Below, piece after piece: positions 48,272-60,309 of a DNA stretch of 64,000 nucleotides; the stretch's first letter is position 1; every line of letters begins with the position of its first letter. Under the pieces are notes generated by a model, which was given only the letters and a program-made list of their open reading frames with translations, was not told the origin of the DNA and ran no database searches. The stretch is from Metallyticus violacea. Lineage: Eukaryota; Arthropoda; Insecta; Mantodea; Metallyticidae. The stretch covers positions 3,292,001 through 3,356,000 of the forward strand of contig JAUJEO010000019.1 of assembly GCA_030762175.1 (NCBI GenBank). The letters run 5' to 3'. The position numbers were made by a program, and so were the translations under genes.

Positions 48272-51200
48272 GCTATGAAACTAGTATAATGAAAGAGAAC
48301 CAGTTATCTCAAATAAGAACGGAAAAAAGTGATACAAACGAAGTTTCCAAACTTCAAAAAAAATTTTTTTTCTTTTCGACATTCTTTGCGCATAATATGC
48401 TTTTCTGAGGCTATCAAACTAGTATAATGAAAGAGAACCAGTTATCTCAAACAAGAACGGAAAAAAAGTGATTTTAAAGAAGTTTACAAATTTCGAAAAA
48501 AAATTTTCTTCTTTTCGAGATTCTTTGGGCATAATATGCTTTTCTGGGGCTATCAAAATAGTATAATGAAAGAGAACCAGTTATCTCAAATAAGAACGGA
48601 AAAAAAGTGATTCTAACGAAGTTTCCAAACTTCGAAAAAAATTTTTTTTCTTTTCGAGATTCTTTGCGCATAATATGGTTTACTGAGGCTATCAAACTAG
48701 TATAATGAAAGAGAACCAGTTATCTCAAATAAGAACGGAAAAAAGTGATTCAAACGACGTTTCCAAACTTCGAAAAAAATTTTTTTTCTTTTCGAGATTC
48801 TTTGCGCATAATATGCTTTACTGAGGCTATCAAACTAGTATAATGAAAGAGAACCAGTTATCTCAAACAAGAACGGAAAAAAAGTGATTTTAAAGAAGTT
48901 TACAAATATCGAAAAAAAATTTTCTTCTTTTCGAGATTCTTTGCGCATAATATGCTTTTCTGGGGCTATCAAACTAGTATAATGAAAGAGAACCAGTTAT
49001 CTCAAATAAGAACGGAAAAAAAGTGATTCTAACGAAGTTTCCAAACTTCGAAAAAAATTTTTTTTCTTTTCGAGGTTCTTTGCGCATAATATGCTTTACT
49101 GAGGCTATCAAACTAGTATAATGAAAGAGAACCAGTTATATCAAATAAGAACGGAAAAAAAGTGATTCAAACGAAGTTTCCAAACTTCGAAAAAAAATTG
49201 TTTTCTTTTCGAGATTCTTTGCGCATAATATGATTTTCTGAGGCTTTCAAACTACTATAATGAAAGAGAACCAGTTATCTCAAATAAGAACGGAAAAAAG
49301 TGACACAAACGACGTTTCCAAACTTCGAAAAAAATTTTTTTTCTTTTCGAGATTCTTTGCGCATAATATGCTTTTCTGAGGCTATCAAAGTAGTATAATG
49401 AAAGAGAACCAGTTATCTCAAATAAGAACGGAAAAAAAGTGATTCTAACGAAGTTTCCAAACTTCGAAAAAAATTTTTTTTCTTTTCGAGATTCTTTGCG
49501 CATAATATGCTTTACTGATGCTATCAAACTAGTATAATGAAAGAGAACCAGTTATCTCAAATTAGAACGGAAAAAAGTGATTTAAACGACGTTTCCAAAC
49601 TTAGAAAAAATTTTTTTTCTTTTCGAGATTCTTTGCGCATAATATGCTTTACTGAGGCTATCAAACTAGTATAATGAAAGAGAACCAGTTATCTCAAATA
49701 AGAACGGAAAACAGTGATTCAAACGACGTTTCGAAACTTCGAAAAAAAATTTTTTTCTTTTCGAGATTCTTTGCGCATAATATGCTTTACTGAGGCTATC
49801 AAACTAGTATAATGAAAGAGAACCAGTTATCTCAAATAAGAACGGAAAAAATGTGATTGAAACGACGTTTCCAAACTTCGAAAAAAAATTTTTTTCTTTT
49901 CGAGATTCTTTGCGCATAATATGCTTTACTGAGGCTATCAAACTAGTATAATGAAAGAGAACCAGTTATCTCAAATAAGAACGGAAAAAAGTGATTCAAA
50001 CGACGTTTCCAAACTTCGAAAAAAAATTTTTTTCTTTTCGAGATTCTTTGCGCATAATATGCTTTACTGAGGCTATCAAACTAGTATAATGAAAGAGAAC
50101 CAGTTATCTCAAATAAGAACGGAAAAAAAGTGATTCAAACGAAGTTTCCAAACTTCGAAAAAATTTTTTTTCTTTTCGAGATTCTTTGCGCATAATATGA
50201 TTTTCTGAGGCTATCAAACTACTATAATGAAAGAGAACCAGTTATCTCAAATAAGAACGGAAAAAAGTGATTCAAACGACGTTTCCAAACTTCGAAAAAA
50301 TTTTTTTTTCTTTTCGAGATTCTTTGCGCATAATATGCTTTACTGAGGCTATCAAACTAGTATAATGAAAGAGAACCAGTTATCTCAAATAAGAACGGAA
50401 AAAAGTGATTGAAACGACGTTTCCAAACTTCGAAAAAAATTTTTTTTCTTTTCGAGATTCTTTGCGCATAATATGCTTTACTGAGGCTATCAAAGTAGTA
50501 TAATGAAAGAGAACCAGTTATCTCAAATAAGAACGGAAAAAAAGTGATTCTAACGAAGTTTCCAAACTTCGAAAAATTTTTTTTTTCTTTTCGAGATTCT
50601 TTGCGCATAATATGCTTTACTGAGGCTATCAAACTAGTATAATGAAAGAGAACCATTTATCTCAAATAATAACGGAAAAAAAGTGATTCAAACGAAGTTT
50701 CCAAACTTCGAAAAAAAATTTTTTTCTTTTCGAGATTCTTTGCGCATAATATGCTCTTCTGAGGCTATCAAACTAGTATAATGAAAGAGAACCAGTTATC
50801 TCAAATAAGAACGGAAAAAAGTGATTCTAACGAAGTTTCCAAACTTCGAAAAAAATTTTTTTTCTTTTCCAGATTCTTTGCGCATAATATGCTTTACTGA
50901 GGCTATCAAACTAGCATAATGAAAGAGAACCAGTTATCTCAAATATGAACGGAAAAAAAGTGATTCTAACGAAGTTTCCAAACTTCGAAAAAATTTTTTT
51001 TTCTTTTCGAGATTCTTTGCGCATAATATGCTTTACTGAGGCTATCAAACTAGTATAATGAAAAAGAACCATTTATCTCAAATAATAACGGAAAAAAAGT
51101 GATTCAAACGAAGTTTCCAAACTTCGAAAAAAATTTTTTTCTTTTCGAGATTCTTTGCGCATAATATGCTCTTCTGAGGCTATCAAAATAGTATAATGAA

Positions 51201-51732
51201 AGAGAACCAGTTGTCTCAAATAAGAACGGAAAAAAAGTGATTCTAACGAAGTTTCCAAACTTCGAAAAAAAATTTTTTTCTTTTCGAGATTCTTTGCGCA
51301 TAATATGCTTTACTGAGGCTATCAAACTAGCATAATGAAAGAGAACCAGTTATCTCAAATAAGAACGGAAAAAAAGTCATTCTAACGAAGTTTACAAACT
51401 TCGAAAAAAATGTTTTTCTTTTCGAGATTCTTTGCGCATAATATGCTTTTCTGAGGCTATCAAACCAGTATAATGAAAGAGAACCAGGTAGCTCAATAAG
51501 AACGCAAAAAAAGTGATTCTAACGAAGTTTCCAAACTTCAAAAAAAATTTTTTTTCTTTTCGAGATTCTTTGCGCAGAAAATGCTTCTCTGAGGCTATGA
51601 AACTAGTATAATGAAAGAGAACCAGTTATCTCAAACAAGAACGGAAAAAAAGTGATTTAAACGAAGTTTCCAAACTTCGAAAAAAAGTTTTCTTCTTTTC
51701 GAGATTCTTTGCGCATAAAATGCTTCTCTGAG
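48272..51732. repeat. C HOR, 25-mer (3,461 bp), copy 4, one monomer lost
   Basis: Starts with the same i/d chimeric monomer as copy 2, so the junction was duplicated and did not arise twice. It lacks the second d monomer (gttttcaaacttaaaa, present near 36,170): the c monomer ending at about 48,827 is followed directly by e. The loss is exactly one monomer and shifts the offset from 12,727 to 12,590 bp. Confidence 0.88.
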
Positions 51733-52285
51733 GCTATGAAACTAGTATAATGAAAGAGAACCAGTTATCTCAAACAAGAACGGAAAAAAAGTGATTTAAA
51801 CGAAGTTTCCAAACTTCGAAAAAAAGTTTTCTTCTTTTCGAGATTCTTTGCGCATAATATGCTTTTCTGAGGCTATCAAACTGTATAATGAAAGAGAACT
51901 AGTTATCTCAAATAAGAATGGAAAAAAGTGATTCTAACGAAGTTTCCAAACTTGGAAAACATTTTTTTTCTTTTCGAGGTTCTTTGCGCATAATATGCTT
52001 TTCTGAGGCTATCAAACTAGTATAATGAAAGAGAACCAGTTATCTCAAACAAGAACGGAAATAAAGTGATTTTAACGAAGATTCCAAACTTCGAAAAAAA
52101 ATTTTCTTCATTTCGAGATTCTTTGCGCATAATATGCTTTTCTGGGGCTATCAAACTAGTATAATGAAAGAGAACCAGTTATCTCAAATAAGAACGGAAA
52201 AAAAGTGATTCTAACGAAGTTTCCAAACTTCGAAAAAAAATTTTTTTCTTTTCGAGATTCTTTGCGCATAATATGCTTTACTGAG
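51733..52285. repeat. i-g-h-f monomers after the large duplication
   Basis: i (gctatgaaac), an intact g monomer at 51,872, h with gaagattcc near 52,080, and f. The intact g at 51,872 is the parent-like version of the left half of the chimera at 39,283. Confidence 0.8.
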
Positions 52286-53529
52286 GCTATCAAACTAGTA
52301 TAATGAAAGAGAACCAGTTATCTCAAATAAGAACGGGAAAAAAGTGATTCAAACGAGGTTTCCAAACTTCGAAAAAAATTTTTTTTCTTTTCGAGATTCT
52401 TTGCGCATAATATGATTTTCTGAGGCTATCAAACTACTATAATGAAAGAGAACCAGTTATCTCAAATAAGAACGGAAAAAAGTGACACAAACGACGTTTC
52501 CAAACTTCGAAAAAAATTTTTTTTCTTTTCGAGATTCTTTGCGCATAATATGGTTTACTGAGGCTATCAAACTAGTATAATGAAAGAGAACCAGTTATCT
52601 CAAATAAGAACGGAAAAAAGTGATTCAAACGACGTTTCCAAACTTCGAAAAAAATTTTTTTTCTTTTCGAGATTCTTTGCGCATAATATGCTTTACTGAG
52701 GCTATCAAACTAGTATAATGAAAGAGAACCAGTTATCTCAAATAAGAACGGAAAAAAGTGATACAAACGAAGTTTCAAAACTTCAAAAAAAATTTTTTTT
52801 CTTTTCGACATTCTTTGCGCATAATATGCTTTTCTGAGGCTATCAAACTAGTATAATGAAAGAGAACCAGTTATCTCAAACAAGAACGGAAAAAAAGTGA
52901 TTTTAAAGAAGTTTACAAATATCGAAAAAAAATTTTCTTCTTTTCGAGATTCTTTGCGCATAATATGCTTTTCTGGGGCTATCAAACTAGTATAATGAAA
53001 GAGAACCAGTTATCTCAAATAAGAACGGAAAAAAAGTGATTCTAACGAAGTTTCCAAACTTCGAAAAAATTTTTTTTTCTTTTCGAGATTCTTTGCGCAT
53101 AATATGCTTTACTGAGGCTATCAAACTGTATAATGAAAGAGAACTAGTTATCTCAAATAAGAATGGAAAAAAGTGATTCTAACGAAGTTTCATAACTTGG
53201 AAAACATTTTTTTTCTTTTCGAGGTTCTTTGCGCATAATATGCTTTTCTGAGGCTATCAAACTATTATAATGAAAGAGAACCAGTTATCTCAAAAAAGAA
53301 CGGAAATAAAGTGATTTTAACGAAGTTTCCAAACTTCGAAAAAAAATTTTCTTCTTTTCGAGATTCTTTGCGCATAATATGCTTTTCTGGGGCTATCAAA
53401 CTAGTATAATGAAAGAGAACCAGTTATCTCAAATAAGAACGGAAAAAAGTGATTCTAACGAAGTTTACAAACTTCGAAAAAAAATTTTTTTCTTTTCGAG
53501 ATTCTTTGCGCATAATATGCTTTACTGAG
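52286..53529. repeat. 9-mer a-b-c-d-e-f-g-h-f (1,244 bp)
   Basis: Nine monomers in the order that underlies the 18-mer block and much of the B domain. Private states: cgggaaaaaagtg in a, gtttcaaaac in d, aaactattata and caaaaaagaac in h, and cataacttgg in g. The same 9-mer recurs at 55,328-56,571. Confidence 0.82.
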
Positions 53530-55327
53530 GCTATCAAACTAGTATAATGAAAGAGAACCAGTTATCTCAAATAAGAACGGAAATAAGTGACACAAACGAC
53601 GTTTCCAAACTTCGAAAAAATTTTTTTTTCTTTTCGAGATTCTTTGCGCATAATATGATTTTCTGAGGCTATCAAACTACTATAATGAAAGAGAACCAGT
53701 TATCTCAAATAAGAACGGAAAAAAGTGACACAAACGACGTTTCCAAACTTCGAAAAAAATTTTTTTTCTTTTCGAGATTCTTTGCGCATAATATGCTTTA
53801 CTGAGGCTATCAAACTACTATAATGAAAGAGAACCAGTTATCTCAAATAAGAACGGAAAAAAGTGATACAAACGAAGTTTCCAAACTTCAAAAAAAATTT
53901 TTTTTCTTTTCGACATTCTTTGCGCATAATATGCTTTTCTGAGGCTATCAAACTAGTATAATGAAAGAGAACCAGTTATCTCAAACAAGAACGGAAAAAA
54001 AGTGATTTTAAAGAAGTTTACAAATATCGAAAAAAAATTTTCTTCTTTTCGAGATTCTTTGCGCATAATATGCTTTTCTGGGGCTATCAAACTAGTATAA
54101 TGAAAGAGAACCAGTTATCTCAAATAAGAACGGAAAAAAAGTGATTCTAACGAAGTTTCCAAACTTCGAAAAAAATTTTTTTTCTTTTCGAGATTCTTTG
54201 CGCATAATATGCTTTACTGAGGCTATCAAACTGTATAATGAAAGAGAACTAGTTATCTCAAATAAGAATGGAAAAAAGTGATTCTAACGAAGTTTCATAA
54301 CTTGGAAAACATTTTTTTTCTTTTCGAGGTTCTTTGCGCATAATATGCTTTTCTGAGGCTATCAAACTAGTATAATGAAAGAGAACCAGTTATCTCAAAC
54401 AAGAACGGAAATAAAGTGATTTTAACGAAGTTTCCAAACTTCGAAAAAAAATTTTCTTCTTTTCGAGATTCTTTGCGCATAATATGCTTTTCTGGGGCTA
54501 TCAAACTAGTATAATGAAAGAGAACCAATTATCTCAAATAAGAACGGAAAAAAAGTGATTCTAACGAAGTTTACAAACTTCGAAAAAAAATTTTTTTCTT
54601 TTCGAGATTCTTTGCGCATAATATGCTTTTCTGAGGCTATCAAACTAGTATAATGAAAGAGAACCAGTTATCTCAAATAAGAACGGAAAAAAAGTGATTT
54701 AAACGAAGTTTCCAAACTTCGAAAAAAAGTTTTCTTCTTTTCGAGATTCTTTGTGCATAAAATGCTTCTCTGAGGCTATGAAACTAGTATAATGAAAGAG
54801 AACCAGTTATCTCAAACAAGAACGGAAAAAAAGTGATTTAAACGAAGTTTCCAAACTTCGAAAAAAAGTTTTCTTCTTTTCGAGATTCTTTGCGCATAAT
54901 ATGCTTTTCTGAGGCTATCAAACTGTATAATGAAAGAGAACTAGTTATCTCAAATAAGAATGGAAAAAAGTGATTCTAACGAAGTTTCCAAACTTGGAAA
55001 ACATTTTTTTTCTTTTCGAGGTTCTTTGCGCATAATATGCTTTTCTGAGGCTATCAAACTAGTATAATGAAAGAGAACCAGTTATCTCAAACAAGAACGG
55101 AAATAAAGTGATTTTAACGAAGTTTCCAAAATTCGAAAAAAAATTTTCTTCATTTCGAGATTCTTTGCGCATAATATGCTTTTCTGGGGCTATCAAACTA
55201 GTATAATGAAAGAGAACCAGTTATCTCAAATAAGAACGGAAAAAAAGTGATTCTAACGAAGTTTCCAAACTTCGAAAAAAAATTTTTTTCTTTTCGAGAT
55301 TCTTTGCGCATAATATGCTTTACTGAG
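53530..55327. repeat. Rearranged 13-monomer block with patchwork monomers
   Basis: Begins with a mosaic monomer (ggaaataagtgacacaaacgacg combined with an a-type gattttctgag end). A b monomer with a c-type end follows, then a d monomer with a b-type actactata start, so one c monomer has been lost by recombination. It continues e-f-g-h-f-i-i-g-h-f. A gtgcataaaatg state marks the first i near 54,752. Confidence 0.8.
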
Positions 55328-56571
55328 GCTATGAAACTAGTATAATGAAAGAGAACCAGTTATCTCAAATAAGAACGGAAAAAAAGTGATTCAAACGAGG
55401 TTTCCAAACTTCGAAAAAAATTTTTTTCTTTTCGAGATTCTTTGCGCATAATATGATTTTCTGAGGCTATCAAACTACTATAATGAAAGAGAACCAGTTA
55501 TCTCAAATAAGAACGGAAAAAAGTGACACAAACGACGTTTCCAAACTTCGAAAAAAATTTTTTTTCTTTTCGAGATTCTTTGCGCATAATATGCTTTACT
55601 GAGGCTATCAAACTAGTATAATGAAAGAAAACCAGTTATCTCAAATAAGAACGGAAAAAAGTGATTCAAACGACGTTTCCAAACTTCGAAAAAAATTTTT
55701 TTTCTTTTCGAGATTCTTTGCGCATAATATGCTTTACTGAGGCTATCAAACTGCTATAATGAAAGAGAACCAGTTATCTCAAATAAGAACGGAAAAAAGT
55801 GATACAAACGAAGTTTCCAAACTTCAAAAAAAATTTTTTTTCTTTTCGACATTCTTTGCGCATAATATGCTTTTCTGAGGCTATCAAACTAGTATAATGA
55901 AAGAGAACCAGTTATCTCAAACAAGAACGGAAAAAAAGTGATTTTAAAGAAGTTTACAAATATCGAAAAAAAATTTTCTTCTTTTCGAGATTCTTTGCGC
56001 ATAATATGCTTTTCTGGGGCTATCAAACTAGTATAATGAAAGAGAACGAGTTATCTCAAATAAGAACGGAAAAAAAGTGATTCTAACGAAGTTTCCAAAC
56101 TTCGAAAAAAATTTTTTTTCTTTTCGAGATTCTTTGCGCATAATATGCTTTACTGAGGCTATCAAACAGTATAATGAAAGAGAACTAGTTATCTCAAATA
56201 AGAATGGAAAAAAGTGATTCTAACGAAGTTTCATAACTTGGAAAACATTTTTTTTCTTTTCGAGGTTCTTTGCGCATAATATGCTTTTCTGAGGCTATCA
56301 AACTAGTATAATGAAAGAGAACCAGTTATCTCAAACAAGAACGGAAATAAAGTGATTTTAACGAAGTTTCCAAACTTCGAAAAAAAATTTTCTTCTTTTC
56401 GAGATTCTTTGCGCATAATATGCTTTTCTGGGGCTATCAAACTAGTATAATGAAAGAGAACCAGTTATCTCAAATAAGAACGGAAAAAAAGTGATTCTAA
56501 CGAAGTTTACAAACTTCGAAAAAAAATTTTTTTCTTTTCGAGATTCTTTGCGCATAATATGCTTTACTGAG
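55328..56571. repeat. 9-mer a-b-c-d-e-f-g-h-f (1,244 bp), further copy
   Basis: Same order as 52,286-53,529. Private states: gctatgaaac start in a, aactgctata in d, gaacgag in f near 56,047 and aaacagtata in g near 56,165. Confidence 0.82.
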
Positions 56572-56986
56572 GCTATCAAACTAGTATAATGAAAGGGAAC
56601 GAGTTATCTCAAATAAGAACGGAAAAAAAGTGATTCAAACGAAGTTTCCAAACTTCGAAAAAAATTTTTTTTCTTTTCGAGATTCTTTGCGCATAATATG
56701 ATTTTCTGAGGCTATCAAACTACTATAATGAAAGAGAACCAGTTATCTCAAATAAGAACGGAAAAAAGTGACACAAACGACGTTTCCAAACTTCGAAAAA
56801 AATTTTTTTTCTTTTCGAGATTCTTTGCGCATAATATGGTTTACTGAGGCTATCAAACTAGTATAATGAAAGAGAACCAGTTATCTCAAATAAGAACGGA
56901 AAAAAGTGATTCAAACGACGTTTCCAAACTTCGAAAAAAAATTTTTTTCTTTTCGAGATTCTTTGCGCATAATATGCTTTACTGAG
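56572..56986. repeat. a-b-c monomers preceding a partial C copy
   Basis: Three monomers; a carries gaaagggaacgag. They join the 9-mer blocks to the C-type unit that follows. Confidence 0.8.
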
Positions 56987-59215
56987 GCTATCAAACTAGT
57001 ATAATGAAAGAGAACCAGTTATCTCAAATAAGAACGGAAAAAAGTGATACAAACGAAGTTTCCAAACTTCAAAAAAAATTTTTTTTCTTTTCGACATTCT
57101 TTGCGCATAATATGCTTTTCTGAGGCTATCAAACTAGTATAATGAAAGAGAACCAGTTATCTCAAACAAGAACGGAAAAAAAGTGATTTTAAAGAAGTTT
57201 ACAAATATCGAAAAAAAATTTTCTTCTTTTCGAGATTCTTTGCGCATAATATGCTTTTCTGGGGCTATCAAACTAGTATAATGAAAGAGAACCAGTTATC
57301 TCAAATAAGAACGGAAAAAAAGTGATTCTAACGAAGTTTCCAAACTTCGAAAAAAATTTTTTTTCTTTTCGAGGTTCTTTGCGCATAATATGCTTTACTG
57401 AGGCTATCAAACTAGTATAATGAAAGAGAACCAGTTATCTCAAATAAGAACGGAAAAAAAGTGATTCAAACGAAGTTTCCAAACTTCGAAAAAAAATTGT
57501 TTTCTTTTCGAGATTCTTTGCGCATAATATGATTTTCTGAGGCTTTCAAACTACTATAATGAAAGAGAACCAGTTATCTCAAATAAGAACGGAAAAAAGT
57601 GACACAAACGACGTTTCCAAACTTCGAAAAAAATTTTTTTTCTTTTCGAGATTCTTTGCGCATAATATGCTTTTATGAGGCTATCAAAGTAGTATAATGA
57701 AAGAGAACCAGTTATCTCAAATAAGAACGGAAAAAAAGTGATTCTAACGAAGTTTCCAAACTTCGAAAAAAATTTTTTTTCTTTTCGAGATTCTTTGCGC
57801 ATAATATGCTTTACTGATGCTATCAAACTAGTATAATGAAAGAGAACCAGTTATCTCAAATTAGAACGGAAAAAAGTGATTTAAACGACGTTTCCAAACT
57901 TCGAAAAAATTTTTTTTCTTTTCGAGATTCTTTGCGCATAATATGCTTTACTGAGGCTATCAAACTAGTATAATGAAAGAGAACCAGTTATCTCAAATAA
58001 GAACGGAAAACAGTGATTCAAACGACGTTTCCAAACTTCGAAAAAAAATTTTTTTCTTTTCGAGATTCTTTGCGCATAATATGCTTTACTGAGGCTATCA
58101 AACTAGTATAATGAAAGAGAACCAGTTATCTCAAATAAGAACGGAAAAAATGTGATTGAAACGACGTTTCCAAACTTCGAAAAAAAATTTTTTTCTTTTC
58201 GAGATTCTTTGCGCATAATATGCTTTACTGAGGCTATCAAACTAGTATAATGAAAGAGAACCAGTTATCTCAAATAAGAACGGAAAAAAGTGATTCAAAC
58301 GACGTTTCCAAACTTCGAAAAAAAATTTTTTTCTTTTCGAGATTCTTTGGGCATAATATGCTTTACTGAGGCTATCAAACTAGTATAATGAAAGAGAACC
58401 AGTTATCTCAAATAAGAACGGAAAAAAAGTGATTCAAACGAAGTTTCCAAACTTCGAAAAAATTTTTTTTCTTTTCGAGATTCTTTGCGCATAATATGAT
58501 TTTCTGAGGCTATCAAACTACTATAATGAAAGAGAACCAGTTATCTCAAATAAGAACGGAAAAAAGTGATTCAAACGACGTTTCCAAACTTCGAAAGAAA
58601 TTTTTTTTCTTTTCGAGATTCTTTGCGCATAATATGCTTTACTGAGGCTATCAAACTAGTATAATGAAAGAGAACCAGTTATCTCAAATAAGAACGGAAA
58701 AAAGTGATTGAAACGACGTTTCCAAACTTCGAAAAAATTTTTTTTTCTTTTCGAGATTCTTTGCGCATAATATGCTTTACTGAGGCTATCAAAGTAGTAT
58801 AATGAAAGAGAACCAGTTATCTCAAATAAGAACGGAAAAAAAGTGATTCTAACGAAGTTTCCAAACTTCGAAAAATTTTTTTTTTCTTTTCGAGATTCTT
58901 TGCGCATAATATGCTTTACTGAGGCTATCAAACTAGTATAATGAAAGAGAACCATTTATCTCAAATAATAACGGAAAAAAAGTGATTCAAACGAAGTTTC
59001 CAAACTTCGAAAAAAATTTTTTTTCTTTTCGAGATTCTTTGCGCATAATATGCTCTTCTGAGGCTATCAAACTAGTATAATGAAAGAGAACCAGTTATCT
59101 CAAATAAGAACGGAAAAAAAGTGATTCTAACGAAGTTTCCAAACTTCGAAAAAAATTTTTTTTCTTTTCCAGATTCTTTGCGCATAATATGCTTTACTGA
59201 GGCTATCAAACTAGC
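56987..59215. repeat. C HOR, partial fifth copy
   Basis: Order d-e-f(gaggttc)-j-k-f, then aaattag, gaaaacagtg, tgtgattg, c, a-like, c, gattgaaacg, f, catttatc/ctcttctg and f (ttttccagatt), following copy 1 from about 32.5 kb (offset near 24,488 bp). It lacks the first d-e-f-c of the full unit. Private states: cttttatgagg near 57,670, tttgggcata near 58,347 and cgaaagaaat near 58,595. After 59,215 the sequence follows the 6.8 kb region instead of continuing the C unit. Confidence 0.83.
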
Positions 59216-60309
59216 ATAATGAAAGAGAACCAGTTATCTCAAATAAGAACGGGAAAAAAGTGATTCTAACGAAGTTTCCAAACTTGGAAAAAAATTTTTT
59301 TTCTTTTCGAGATTCTTTGCGCATAATATGCTTTTCTGAGGCTATCAAACCAGTATAATGAAAGAGAACCAGGTAGCTCAAATAAGAACGGAAAAAAAGT
59401 GATTCTAACGAAGTTTCCAAACTTCGAAAAAAATTTTTTTTCTTTTCGAGATTCTTTGCGCATAATATGCTTTACTGATGCTATCAAACTAGTATAATGA
59501 AAGAGAACCAGTTATCTCAAATTAGAACGGAAAAAAGTGATTTAAACGACGTTTCCAAACTTCGAAAAATTTTTTTTTCTTTTCGTTTTTCTTTGCGCAT
59601 AATATGCTTTACTGAGGCTATCAAACTAGTATAATGAAAGAGAACCAGTTATCTCAAATAAGAACGGAAAAAATGTGATTGAAACGACGTTTCCAAACTT
59701 CGAAAAAAATTTTTTTTCTTTTCGAGATTCTTTGCGCATAATATGATTTTCTGAGGCTATCAAACTACTATAATGAAAGAGAACCAGTTATCTCAAATAA
59801 GAACGGAAAAAAGTGATTCAAACGACGTTTCCAAACTTCGAAAAAAATTTTTTTTCTTTTCGAGATTCTTTGCGCATAATATGCTTTACTGAGGCTATCA
59901 AACTAGTATAATGAAAGAGAACCAGTTATCTCAAATAAGAACGGAAAAAAGTGATTGAAACGACGTTTCCAAACTTCGAAAAAAATTTTTTTTCTTTTCG
60001 AGATTCTTTGCGCATAATATGCTTTACTGAGGCTATCAAAGTAGTATAATGAAAGAGAACCAGTTATCTCAAATAAGAACGGAAAAAAAGTGATTCTAAC
60101 GAAGTTTCCAAACTTCGAAAAAATTTTTTTTTCTTTTCGAGATTCTTTGCGCATAATATGCTTTACTGAGGCTATCAAACTAGTATAATGAAAGAGAACC
60201 ATTTATCTCAAATAATAACGGAAAAAAAGTGATTCAAACGAAGTTTCCAAACTTCGAAAAAAAATTTTTTTCTTTTCGAGATTCTTTGCGCATAATATGC
60301 TCTTCTGAG
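59216..60309. repeat. 6.8 kb-like monomers plus a local 9-monomer duplication
   Basis: The aaactagcata/cgggaaaaaag, aaaccagtata/caggtagctc and aaattag monomers match 6,779-7,193. From 59,756 a five-monomer run (actactata, gattgaaacg, aaagtag f, catttatc/ctcttctg) repeats 58,509 onward at a 1,247-bp offset. A monomer near 59,584 has cgtttttctttgcg where cgagattctttgcg is otherwise near-invariant. Confidence 0.78.

Larger units (their letters stand above)
24065..51871. repeat. 15.2 / 12.6 kb tandem segmental duplication
   Basis: 24,065-39,282 (110 monomers) is followed by a second version at 39,283-51,871 (91 monomers). Offsets are 15,217 bp up to 28,764/43,981, about 12,727 bp after the missing 18-mer block, and 12,590 bp after a further single-monomer loss near 48,840. 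The count 110 - 18 - 1 = 91 is exact. Both versions contain a tandem pair of C units, so the C pairing came first. Confidence 0.85.
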
